From Prevotella sp. CAG:1058 (GTDB taxonomy: Bacteria > Bacteroidota > Bacteroidia > Bacteroidales > Bacteroidaceae): a stretch of 11,743 nucleotides of DNA. The DNA lies in NCBI GenBank assembly GCA_000433175.1, contig HF986723.1, forward strand, positions 1 to 11,743. The letters run 5' to 3'. Positions 1 through 8,194 of this stretch are shown here, one piece after another. The translations under genes and the position numbers were made by a program. Positions within the stretch are counted from its first letter, which is position 1. The number at the start of each line of letters is the position of its first letter. The notes under the pieces were generated by a model. It made no database searches. It worked only from the letters and a program-made list of their open reading frames with translations, and was not told where the DNA came from.

Positions 1-26
1 ATTTTTAGGCATAGTCAAGGCGCGTT

Positions 27-114
27 GCAAAAGGCGGCATTTCAGGCTGCAAAAGACGGCAAACGGGAGGGCAAAAGGTTATCTTTTGAACGCCAAAAGA
101 TAACCTTTTGGAAA
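27..114. repeat. 22-bp tandem repeat array, left copy (4 units)
   Basis: Four units start at 27, 49, 71 and 93, exactly 22 bp apart. Each opens with a (G/C)CAAAAG-type sequence. The third and fourth fit a near-palindromic core, CAAAAGGTTATCTTTTG at 72-88 and its exact reverse complement at 94-110, so the pair also forms a perfect 17-bp inverted repeat with a 5-nt loop. The first two units are degenerate in their second half. The same unit and period recur at 7972-8059. No ORF of interest lies here and the array sits just beyond the terminator of the minus-strand gene. Its function is unknown. Confidence 0.75.
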
Positions 115-119
115 GCGGC

Positions 120-160
120 AAAAAAGAAGGCTGCCCCGGCATGGCCAGAGGCAACCTTCT
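120..160 (-). terminator. Rho-independent terminator of the 214-3696 gene
   Basis: Read on the minus strand, arms 160-148 and 137-125 form a 13-bp stem (11 Watson-Crick pairs and two G-U pairs) around a 10-nt loop. A run of T at 124-120 follows directly. It begins 54 nt past the stop codon of the large secreted-protein gene, the expected place for its transcript to end. Confidence 0.85.
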
Positions 161-213
161 GAATAGCTAATCCACACGTGCGGCACGCATGCCGGCACGA
201 TGTGAGGATATGG

Positions 214-3200
214 TTATTTAACAACGAACTTCTTGCCATCCCTGATGTAAACGCCCTGCGGCAGCTTGGTCAAGTCGCCGTCGCGGTTCACCATGCGTCC
301 GTCCACGCTGTATACAGGACCGTGGCTTTCAGCCTCGCCTGTAACCACGTCGGATATTCCGGTAGTATCGCCGAACTTGACGTAGTTGGACTCGGCCGAC
401 TCGTCGCCCTCTACTGTAGCCGTCACGGCGTAAGTGCCGTCAGTTGCGTTCTCTACGACGAACTCCGTAGTGGTGAGGCCTGTCTGCACGGGCGTGCCGT
501 CACGGTATACCGTATAGGTTACGCCGTCGTCACCGGCCTGCATGGGCGCAAGTTTCTTAAGCTCCTGGTCGGCTGTCATGAGGGTTGCCGAGATGGCCCA
601 GTTGTAGTCGAAGCTGAAGTCTTCCTTCATCGACTTCCAATAGCCCGGAGTAGCCGACGACGAGATGAGGTCGCTGTAATAGCTTGCCACGTTAGGTCCG
701 TCGTCGCATACGAGAGGCTTCACGCCGTTGTTGTAAGAGAGGAAGTAGCCTACGCTGATGTCCTGGCCAGCAGGCACTTTGACAGGATTGTCAAGGCGTA
801 CGGTGTTGAGACCAACCGCAAGCGTCGACAGGTCGATGTCCTGCATGTAGGCGACGTTGTCGCCGTACATCACTACGGCAGCCGCCGAGAGTACGTTGGT
901 GTCATTGAGGCGGAAGCTGATGTGCGACACTTCCTGTCCTACCTTGTCGGCCATTTCGGCAGCCGGGAACTTGACAACCATGTAGCCTTCGACCACGCCG
1001 CTGCCCGTCATGCCGAACGCGAGGTACTTGCCGCTGCCGTTGTCATATGTCAGCACGGGTGCGGCAGTCACGGGCTGCCATGACAGCTTGAGGTTATTGC
1101 CTTCGACTGTACCCTGGAGGTTGTAAGGAGCCTGCGTGCGCTGGGCTATCGTATTGGTAAACCTCAGCACGTCGCTCGCCGGCGACTCCCAGCCGTTCTC
1201 GTAAACTGTGGTGATGGTGTAGTCGAACACACCATAGTTGGAGAGGGTTCCGGCATACTCTGTAGCCTCGGTCTCGGTAACGAACTCGCCGTTGCGGTAT
1301 ATGCGGAAGCTCTTTGCCACGGGCTTACCGGCAGCCTTGGCGGGCGCCTGGTTCATCTTTTGTGACGGTGCAACGCCGAATCCAAGCTCGTCGGCATCGA
1401 TGCCCGTACGCATGTTTATTGTAATCCTCTCGAGGCTGCTGCCACCCAGAGGCGTGCTGCCAAGGCGTACGGCGCCGGCGGCGGCAGGCTCCTGTCCGCC
1501 ATTGTCGTCGACGGCAAGAGCGCCGACGATGATGTTCAAGCCGGCAAAGTCTGACGCTATGGTGCTAAGCTTGAGCCATGTACCCGCACCACCGGCCAGG
1601 TTGACAACGGCTCCGCCGTCAGCCTCGGGACCCTCGTCGAGGAGAATCGGGCTGCTGCCTGCCGGCAGGGTGGCATCATAAGCAATGTATATGTCCTTGC
1701 CCTCAGGTATCCTGATGTCCTCTCCACCGTCGAGCGTCAGCGTATAAAGCATCTGCGGCTCGATATCGCCCTTGGCGAACTGGCGCTCGTAGAGTACGTC
1801 GCCACCGTCGGCAAGCACTTTCAGCTTGAACCCGTCAAGCACGTCGCCGATGCCGAACGTAATCGAATGCAGCTTGTAGCCTGCACACTCGGCAAGCTCT
1901 TCCTTGCTGAACTTGGCACCGTACAACAGCGACATCTCCTCGGGGAAGCCTGCTATGTAGGCCGGCGTGCCGTAATGCTTCATCTCGTACGCGCTCGGAC
2001 TCCAGGTCATGGCAATGTCGGCGCCCTGCTGTTCGTAGTCAACAATGATTGGAGCCTTGTATTCGGCCGGCAGTGAGTATGTAAGATTGGCCGCCACCTC
2101 GTTTGAGGTCTTGCCGCCCTCGCCCTTGGCCACCACGGCGTAACGGTATGTTCCGAGGTCGGGCACGTTGTCGGTGAATGTGTTTCCGGACACGTTATCG
2201 CCTACCAGCTGGCCGTCGCGGTATACGTCATAGCCCGTCACCTCCTGCGGCTCTGAAGCCTGCTCGCTCAGCGCCTCGACATCGGCGGTAAGCATGAAGT
2301 TGCCTGCGATGTCGCCTTCAGACAATGTCTTCCAGTAAGGACTGGACTTGTCGAAGCCGTTGCTAGACGGGCTTGAAGTAGAGAACGAGTTGCCCTTGCC
2401 CTCCACGGCGGTAGTGTTGTCGACTCCTACCGGGTGGCCGCCCGCCGTGTGTGTATAGTAAAGGCCGAATGCATACTCGTTGCCAAGCTCCATCTTATAC
2501 GGCGTGGTAAGCGTAAACTTGTTCCACGCATCGGTGGTGACGGCGGCAGTCACATCTTCAGGCACAATCTCGTAATAGTCTATCTTGCCGTTCTTCATGA
2601 TGAACGGAACGATTGAATTGAGCGTGCCGTCGTTCCTTACATAAGAGTTGATGGCCGTTATCTGGTGGTCGGGGAAGGCTGCAAGGTCGTCAGCGTCAAA
2701 CTGCTGCACTATCCATACCCTGGGCGACGTGCTCGACGTGCCGCCGATGGATATACCAAGCTCCTTGCCGCTCCATGTCATTTCGGGTCCGCGCTTCAGC
2801 GGAGCGCCCCATGTAAGCGTGGCTGAAAGATTGTCGACAGTTGCGGAAATGCCGCTGACGGGCGGCATGTAGCTGTATGCCGACAACGTTTTGGCTTCAA
2901 CCTCGTCAGACATCTTGTCGCCGCCGTCAGCATAAACGGCCGCCACCTTATATTTATGCAGGCCTTCGGGCTCGCCTGTCAAGGTGTACGCAGTAGCATC
3001 GGTAAGCAGTTCGGGATTGACCTTAACGCCGTCGCGGTAAACGTCATAGCCCTGCGGCTGTCCTGTCGCATCGTTGTGCAACATGGCCGTAACGAGGAAA
3101 TCGCCTGGTGCGTCGGAGTACCACTTCTTACCGTCATAGGAATACAGGTTGCCCTTGCCGTAAGTAGGCTGGCGGTCGCAGATTCCCACAAAACTCATGT

Positions 3201-3696
3201 TACGACCGCAGTTGAACTTAACGGCAATCACTACCTCCTTGCCTTCGGGGATGGTATAAGGCTCGTCAAACCTGACGTTGCGCCACGAATTCTTCTCGAA
3301 GCCTCCGAGGTCGGCCGCCTGTTCGTAAACGGGTTGACCGTCTTCAAACACGACTACCGAAGCCTTGAACACCTCACGATACTCCCAATACCTTACGGAA
3401 TCAATTTTCTGGCCTGCATAAGCCGCAAGTTCGTCGGCGGTGAACTTGGCGCCGACATAAAACTCAACAGCCCCCTGCGGGTCTTTCAGAACTCCGTCAA
3501 GCCCGTTATAGTCTTCGTCGTCATGCCATTGCAGCACGATGTCGTCGGCAGGGGCTTTCCAACTAAGCGACACATCCTGGAATGTCACATCAGCCTTCAA
3601 CGAATGTGGCTGGCCATTTTGCGCACAAAGCTTGCCTCCGACGATTCCGGAAGCAACCATCAACAATGTGATAGCGCGAAGAAATGTCTTTTTCAT
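214..3696 (-). CDS. Large secreted multidomain (FnIII/beta-sandwich) protein with T9SS-type sorting tail
   Basis: This 1160-residue protein begins with a clear signal peptide (Lys-Lys, hydrophobic stretch 8-20, likely cut after Ala-Gln near residue 26). I see four long repeats, about 31-272, 276-540, 545-848 and 855-1110. Each holds a beta-rich domain with a recurring pattern like 'GAKFTADELAAYAGQKI' (about 82-98, 593-609 and 907-923; weaker near 331-347) and closes with an FnIII-like strand pair marked Y-R-(D/N)-G at 220, 492, 800 and 1064. The third unit carries an Ala/Gly/Pro-rich linker (about 733-795). The last 50 residues (G1113-I-S, 'VYSVDGR' at 1128-1134, 'LPQGVYI', terminal Lys) resemble Bacteroidota T9SS type A sorting tails. 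The Y-R-D-G modules recall the adhesin repeats of gingipain/HagA proteins, so a surface adhesin or binding role is plausible, but I see no enzyme motif. It has its own promoter and terminator and appears monocistronic. Confidence 0.85.
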   Translation of the reverse strand: MKKTFLRAITLLMVASGIVGGKLCAQNGQPHSLKADVTFQDVSLSWKAPADDIVLQWHDDEDYNGLDGVLKDPQGAVEFYVGAKFTADELAAYAGQKIDSVRYWEYREVFKASVVVFEDGQPVYEQAADLGGFEKNSWRNVRFDEPYTIPEGKEVVIAVKFNCGRNMSFVGICDRQPTYGKGNLYSYDGKKWYSDAPGDFLVTAMLHNDATGQPQGYDVYRDGVKVNPELLTDATAYTLTGEPEGLHKYKVAAVYADGGDKMSDEVEAKTLSAYSYMPPVSGISATVDNLSATLTWGAPLKRGPEMTWSGKELGISIGGTSSTSPRVWIVQQFDADDLAAFPDHQITAINSYVRNDGTLNSIVPFIMKNGKIDYYEIVPEDVTAAVTTDAWNKFTLTTPYKMELGNEYAFGLYYTHTAGGHPVGVDNTTAVEGKGNSFSTSSPSSNGFDKSSPYWKTLSEGDIAGNFMLTADVEALSEQASEPQEVTGYDVYRDGQLVGDNVSGNTFTDNVPDLGTYRYAVVAKGEGGKTSNEVAANLTYSLPAEYKAPIIVDYEQQGADIAMTWSPSAYEMKHYGTPAYIAGFPEEMSLLYGAKFSKEELAECAGYKLHSITFGIGDVLDGFKLKVLADGGDVLYERQFAKGDIEPQMLYTLTLDGGEDIRIPEGKDIYIAYDATLPAGSSPILLDEGPEADGGAVVNLAGGAGTWLKLSTIASDFAGLNIIVGALAVDDNGGQEPAAAGAVRLGSTPLGGSSLERITINMRTGIDADELGFGVAPSQKMNQAPAKAAGKPVAKSFRIYRNGEFVTETEATEYAGTLSNYGVFDYTITTVYENGWESPASDVLRFTNTIAQRTQAPYNLQGTVEGNNLKLSWQPVTAAPVLTYDNGSGKYLAFGMTGSGVVEGYMVVKFPAAEMADKVGQEVSHISFRLNDTNVLSAAAVVMYGDNVAYMQDIDLSTLAVGLNTVRLDNPVKVPAGQDISVGYFLSYNNGVKPLVCDDGPNVASYYSDLISSSATPGYWKSMKEDFSFDYNWAISATLMTADQELKKLAPMQAGDDGVTYTVYRDGTPVQTGLTTTEFVVENATDGTYAVTATVEGDESAESNYVKFGDTTGISDVVTGEAESHGPVYSVDGRMVNRDGDLTKLPQGVYIRDGKKFVVK

Positions 3697-3829
3697 AAGG
3701 TCGTATAGTTTTAAGATTAGCGGCGGTTAAATAATAAGCAGCCCTACACTTACCCGCTCATGCAAGGTCGCACGGCCGTGCCGGTTGACGCCGCTTTTAC
3801 CAAAGGGCACAGCCGATAATCATATTTGG
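3697..3829 (-). promoter_or_regulatory. Long foldable 5' leader of the 214-3696 gene
   Basis: The predicted transcript start is near 3823, giving a leader of about 125 nt. On the minus strand, the segment at 3814-3806 can pair with that at 3782-3774 (9 bp, one G-U). The second segment also lies in the self-complementary GCACGGCCGTGC (3770-3781), so the two folds exclude each other. A further 7-bp match links 3795-3789 with 3725-3719. I recognise no known riboswitch family. A regulatory role is inference from pairing potential only. Confidence 0.35.
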
Positions 3830-3860
3830 CAAATATATGAAATTATTTTTACATTTCAAC
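3830..3860 (-). promoter_or_regulatory. Bacteroidota-type promoter for the 214-3696 gene
   Basis: Read on the minus strand, the -7 element TATATTTG occupies 3837-3830, an exact match to TAnnTTTG. Nineteen nucleotides upstream is GTTG (3860-3857), a 3 of 4 match to the TTTG -33 element. It points at the large secreted-protein gene. Confidence 0.7.
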
Positions 3861-4033
3861 ATTTATTACACAAAAATAATAATTGATTGTGACTACTTTG
3901 GAGACAGTATAAATAAGCCCGGCAATAAAATTGTCTCGACAAACATGGAAAATATAACGACTAACGGCATTATCGAGCTTCAGTCAGCAGCCGGATTGGC
4001 CCAAAGGCAAGCTAAGCCGGCCTCACGGCGATG
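3861..4033. other. Intergenic stretch without a recognised gene
   Basis: Between the leftward promoter and the enolase terminator nothing is recognisable with confidence. A plus-strand reading frame (3837-4034) has no recognisable protein features. Two wide inverted repeats are present: GAGACA (3901-3906) with TGTCTC (3932-3937), and GCCGG (3990-3994) with CCGGC (4017-4021). A short regulatory RNA is possible but unsupported by a clear promoter or a plus-strand U-tract. Confidence 0.4.
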
Positions 4034-4070
4034 AAAAAAGTAAAGGCGCACCTTCGAGGTGCGCCTTTAC
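4034..4070 (-). terminator. Rho-independent terminator of eno
   Basis: A perfect 14-bp stem (4040-4053 with 4057-4070) closes a 3-nt loop. On the minus strand it is followed by six T residues (4039-4034). It starts 27 nt after the enolase stop codon. The plus-strand side has no T-run, so it acts for leftward transcription only. Confidence 0.9.
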
Positions 4071-4097
4071 ATATAATATAATCCTGTCAGATGATTA

Positions 4098-5572
<1,475 letters not shown>

Positions 5573-5596
5573 TTATGTTCTCTTGGTTTTCGACTG

Positions 5597-5627
5597 CAAA
5601 GTTACTGCCAAATGGCAATATATGAAA
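5597..5627 (-). promoter_or_regulatory. Bacteroidota-type promoter for eno
   Basis: On the minus strand, TAACTTTG at 5604-5597 matches TAnnTTTG exactly. TTTC at 5627-5624 (3 of 4 to TTTG) lies 19 nt upstream. The implied leader is about 45-50 nt. Confidence 0.75.
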
Positions 5628-5933
5628 CAATAAAAAGGCTTATTTCCTGCTATTTAATTTTTTTTAATACATGCGCGTACAATATTATAAAGATAGGCTT
5701 CATATTGACAAGTCCGTGTGACATCGTGACACGTTGGCGTCCTGCCATTGCCGGCACGGGGTGCATGGCAAGATACGTTTAATTCGCAAGCATTGACATT
5801 TCATCGTAAACATTAAATATTTTTTACGACACATACGCCGCAAGTACATTTTACTCCTTTTATAAAAAATGATTGTAATTTTTACAATTAGACATCAAAA
5901 TTACATTTTAAGTATAAAAAAACAATATATTTT
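5628..5933. other. AT-rich intergenic DNA between divergent promoters
   Basis: About 300 bp with no convincing gene. It contains an imperfect inverted repeat, TGCCAT (5743-5748) with ATGGCA (5765-5770), around a GC-rich core. It also holds a 7-bp perfect inverted repeat, ATTGTAA (5872-5878) with TTACAAT (5882-5888), which could be an operator for the rightward gene. No tRNA or known structured RNA was recognised. Confidence 0.4.
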
Positions 5934-5964
5934 TTTGTAATTTTAGAAAAATGAAGTATATTTG
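5934..5964 (+). promoter_or_regulatory. Bacteroidota-type promoter for the 6056-7795 gene
   Basis: Both elements are perfect: TTTG at 5934-5937, a 19-nt spacer, then TATATTTG at 5957-5964. The implied leader of about 85 nt contains a hairpin (ACATTCC 6000-6006 with GGAATGT 6011-6017, loop GGCG). One copy of TGTAATTTT (5936-5944) overlaps the -33 element. Confidence 0.85.
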
Positions 5965-6055
5965 CAGAAACGAACGACAAATGTCCATATTACACGTCAA
6001 CATTCCGGCGGGAATGTAATTCAATATTTTTTAATAACTTAAAACTTAAATTATT

Positions 6056-7795
6056 ATGATCAAACAATTACTTTTCACTTCATTATTGCTCGCACCATGC
6101 GCCCAATCCATGGCACAAAGCATTAAGAAGGCCGACAATGTTACGATGTACAGCATTTCGGAGAACGGAAAATACGCCTGCTCAGCCAATGAAGGCGTAG
6201 TTGTACTTTGGAACACCGAGAAGGACAACAACACCACGACCTTTGACGACCAGTATTATTACTGCGACGGAGTAAGCAACGATGGAATGATGGCCGGCTC
6301 GGTAGGCCCAACGGGTTACGAGCAGCCTATCATCTTCACGACCGGCAAGACCATATACCTGCCCATGCCGGAAGACAGGGAATGGGCTTACGGAAGCGCA
6401 CGCGGCATCTCGTCGGACGGAAAGTTCGTCTGCGGCCTCCTGTCTGACGCCAGCGTGGACATCATGGACAACACAACCGCCATCATACCTGTTGTTTGGG
6501 AGATTGACGGAGACAACATCACATGCACCATCCTGCCCTATGCTGAGAAGGACTTCACAGGACGTTGCCCGCAGGGCTACCACCCGCTGTTGGTATCAGA
6601 GAGCAAGAACCGCATCCTCGGACGCCAGATTGACTATTCAGGCTTCGGCGGCGCAATAATAGTTTGGGACCGCACGGCCCCGGGCGAGCCTTGGACTTAC
6701 ACCATCCTTGGCGAAGACCTGCAATATAAAGACGGCCCCGACTTCCCCGAATATCCTGACGAGCCAAAGATCATAGACTACTCGGATTACATGACGGAAG
6801 AAGAAATCGCCGCTTACGAAACAGCCTATAACAACTGGTGCAACAACGGCTACGTAGGCAATGCTCCCAAACGTGAAGAATACATCACCGACGAAACAAG
6901 AAAAGCTCAATACCTTGAAGCTGTGGAGGAATACAACAAAGCTGCGGAGGAATACAACAACAAGGTTAACGAGTTCTACAACATTTATTACGAACGCAAG
7001 AGCGATTACTCTCTCGACCTGTACTCTTTCTCAGGAAGTTTCAACGGCCGCTATGTAGGCTGTCCTGTAACTAAGATGGAGTTCGACGATTACGGCTGGC
7101 CTACCGATGTACCATACCCTTGCTACTACGACATTGACGACAACTGCAAACTGACAATCCTGGATGACGAGAAGTATGCAAACTTCGGACTCTCCGGACG
7201 CATCAGCGACAACGGCGACCTTGCCGTATCGAAGCCGGCCAGAGCTACAATGTTCGACGCACGCAACTCTTATGTAATAACTGCAGGAGACAACAAGATT
7301 GTCAACGTATACGAATACCTGGGCAAAACTAACGAAGGCAAAGTAAACCGCCAGACATTCGCCGACGGAGGACTCGAGCTCTCATGGACAGGTTATGACA
7401 TGGAAACTTACGAACAGGTTGAAGTAAAAGACTCCATACTCGTAGGAACCTTGCTGCTGTCAGCCGACGGAAAGAATGCCGCAGGCTTCACAACCGACCC
7501 GAGCACTTTTACAATAACATCTTGGGCACTCAACAGCTTCACCACAACAGGCATCAACACCGCAAAGGTAAGCAAGGCTGAAGCAGTACTCCGTTCAAAC
7601 ATCATCGAGGACGGCGTGATTGAGTTCGTTGCCGACGTCGAGAACGCAGCACTGTTCGACCTGAGCGGAGCAGCACTCTACAGCGGCAAGCCGCAGGGCA
7701 GCAGCATCGCAGCACCGGCACAAGAGGGCATCTACATCCTCAAGGCCAAGCTGAAGAACGGAGCCGTAAGAACGGACAAGATCGTAGTAAGATAA
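6056..7795 (+). CDS. Secreted propeller-like repeat protein with T9SS-type sorting tail
   Basis: This 579-residue protein has a signal peptide (hydrophobic 5-14, likely cut near 'SMAQ', residue 21). Cys15 does not sit in a proper lipobox (L-A-P-C), so a lipoprotein is unlikely. A motif of the form (I/V/L)-S-x-(D/N)-G-K-x-x-x-(C/G) recurs at about 34-43, 73-83, 118-129, 383-393 and 468-481, with weaker relatives near 324-338; 'VVLWN', 'VVWEI' and 'IIVWD' strands lie between. This spacing suggests a beta-propeller-like fold. Residues 246-316 are an Asn/Glu/Tyr/Lys-rich helical, probably coiled-coil, insertion containing a duplicated heptad. The tail (from about 500: 'NAALFDLSGAALYSG', 'EGIYILKAKL', 'DKIVVR') resembles a T9SS type A sorting domain. 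No catalytic motif is visible; a surface or extracellular binding role is inference. It is monocistronic, with its own promoter and terminator. Ile codons are 22 ATC, 8 ATT, 8 ATA, unlike the next gene. Confidence 0.85.
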   Translation: MIKQLLFTSLLLAPCAQSMAQSIKKADNVTMYSISENGKYACSANEGVVVLWNTEKDNNTTTFDDQYYYCDGVSNDGMMAGSVGPTGYEQPIIFTTGKTIYLPMPEDREWAYGSARGISSDGKFVCGLLSDASVDIMDNTTAIIPVVWEIDGDNITCTILPYAEKDFTGRCPQGYHPLLVSESKNRILGRQIDYSGFGGAIIVWDRTAPGEPWTYTILGEDLQYKDGPDFPEYPDEPKIIDYSDYMTEEEIAAYETAYNNWCNNGYVGNAPKREEYITDETRKAQYLEAVEEYNKAAEEYNNKVNEFYNIYYERKSDYSLDLYSFSGSFNGRYVGCPVTKMEFDDYGWPTDVPYPCYYDIDDNCKLTILDDEKYANFGLSGRISDNGDLAVSKPARATMFDARNSYVITAGDNKIVNVYEYLGKTNEGKVNRQTFADGGLELSWTGYDMETYEQVEVKDSILVGTLLLSADGKNAAGFTTDPSTFTITSWALNSFTTTGINTAKVSKAEAVLRSNIIEDGVIEFVADVENAALFDLSGAALYSGKPQGSSIAAPAQEGIYILKAKLKNGAVRTDKIVVR

Positions 7796-7825
7796 ACCGA
7801 AGGGCGCAAGCCCCGACAACACAAT

Positions 7826-7872
7826 AAGCCGCACGCCGAAGCTGCTGACGCAAGCCCGGGCGTGCGGCTTTT
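7826..7872 (+). terminator. Probable terminator of the 6056-7795 gene
   Basis: A perfect 12-bp inverted repeat (AAGCCGCACGCC 7826-7837 with GGCGTGCGGCTT 7859-7870) encloses a 21-nt loop and ends in TTTT (7869-7872). It begins 30 nt after the stop codon. The T-run is short, so termination may be partial. Confidence 0.65.
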
Positions 7873-7899
7873 CGTATGCGCCATGACCATGCAGCCGGC

Positions 7900-7942
7900 G
7901 CCGCCAGGCGCGCACCCCCCTGGCAGCCAGGCACTTGGCGGC
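7900..7942. repeat. Nested GC-rich palindromes
   Basis: Outer arms GCCGCCA (7900-7906) and TGGCGGC (7936-7942) enclose a second perfect palindrome, CCTGGC-A-GCCAGG (7919-7931). No T-run follows on either strand, so this is probably not a terminator. Its role is unknown. Confidence 0.45.
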
Positions 7943-7971
7943 AACGAGCACGGGCGCGCAAAAGCCGGGCG

Positions 7972-8059
7972 GCAAAAGGTAACCTTTTGCCATGCGGAAG
8001 GTAACCTATTGCAACGCAAAACGCCGCCTTTCACCGTGTAAAAAGCAACCTATTGCAAA
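7972..8059. repeat. 22-bp tandem repeat array, right copy (4 units)
   Basis: Units start at 7972, 7994, 8016 and 8038, exactly 22 bp apart. The first contains the full palindrome GCAAAAGGT-A-ACCTTTTGC. Units two and four share AACCTATTGCAA (8003-8014 and 8047-8058). The third is the most degenerate. This is the same repeat family, period and unit start as 27-114. It lies between the terminator of the secreted-protein gene and the metK promoter. Confidence 0.8.
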
Positions 8060-8135
8060 CCGTGGGCAAAGCGCCGCGCAGCCCCGCGCAGCCTCGCCTC
8101 CGAATTGTATCTTACCGTTAAAATCCGAGTTTTAT

Positions 8136-8166
8136 TTTGCCGTTTATCATAAATGGAGTAACTTTG
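8136..8166 (+). promoter_or_regulatory. Bacteroidota-type promoter for metK
   Basis: Perfect elements: TTTG at 8136-8139, a 19-nt spacer, TAACTTTG at 8159-8166. The leader would be only about 22 nt, too short for a SAM riboswitch. Confidence 0.85.
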
Positions 8167-8194
8167 CAGCCCATTTATAATAAAGTAAAAAGAA

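Noticed and set aside
27..114. CRISPR array
   Set aside because: The repeats are contiguous 22-bp units with no unique spacers of constant length, and no cas gene is present.
178..1083. Long plus-strand ORF (301 codons) opposite the large secreted-protein gene
   Set aside because: It is antisense to a gene with signal peptide, modular repeats, promoter and terminator. Its own translation is His/Val/Arg-rich without any recognisable domain, typical of a shadow frame in GC-rich DNA.
3837..4034. Possible 65-codon plus-strand gene in the intergenic gap
   Set aside because: Its start overlaps the leftward promoter, it has no promoter of its own with correct spacing, and the translation shows no domain or coherent composition.
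6056..6118. Lipoprotein signal (Cys15) on the second secreted protein
   Set aside because: The residues before Cys are L-A-P; Pro at -1 does not fit the lipobox, and a normal signal peptidase I site follows at about residue 21.
8167..8194. SAM riboswitch upstream of metK
   Set aside because: The predicted leader is only about 22 nt and no SAM-binding fold is visible.
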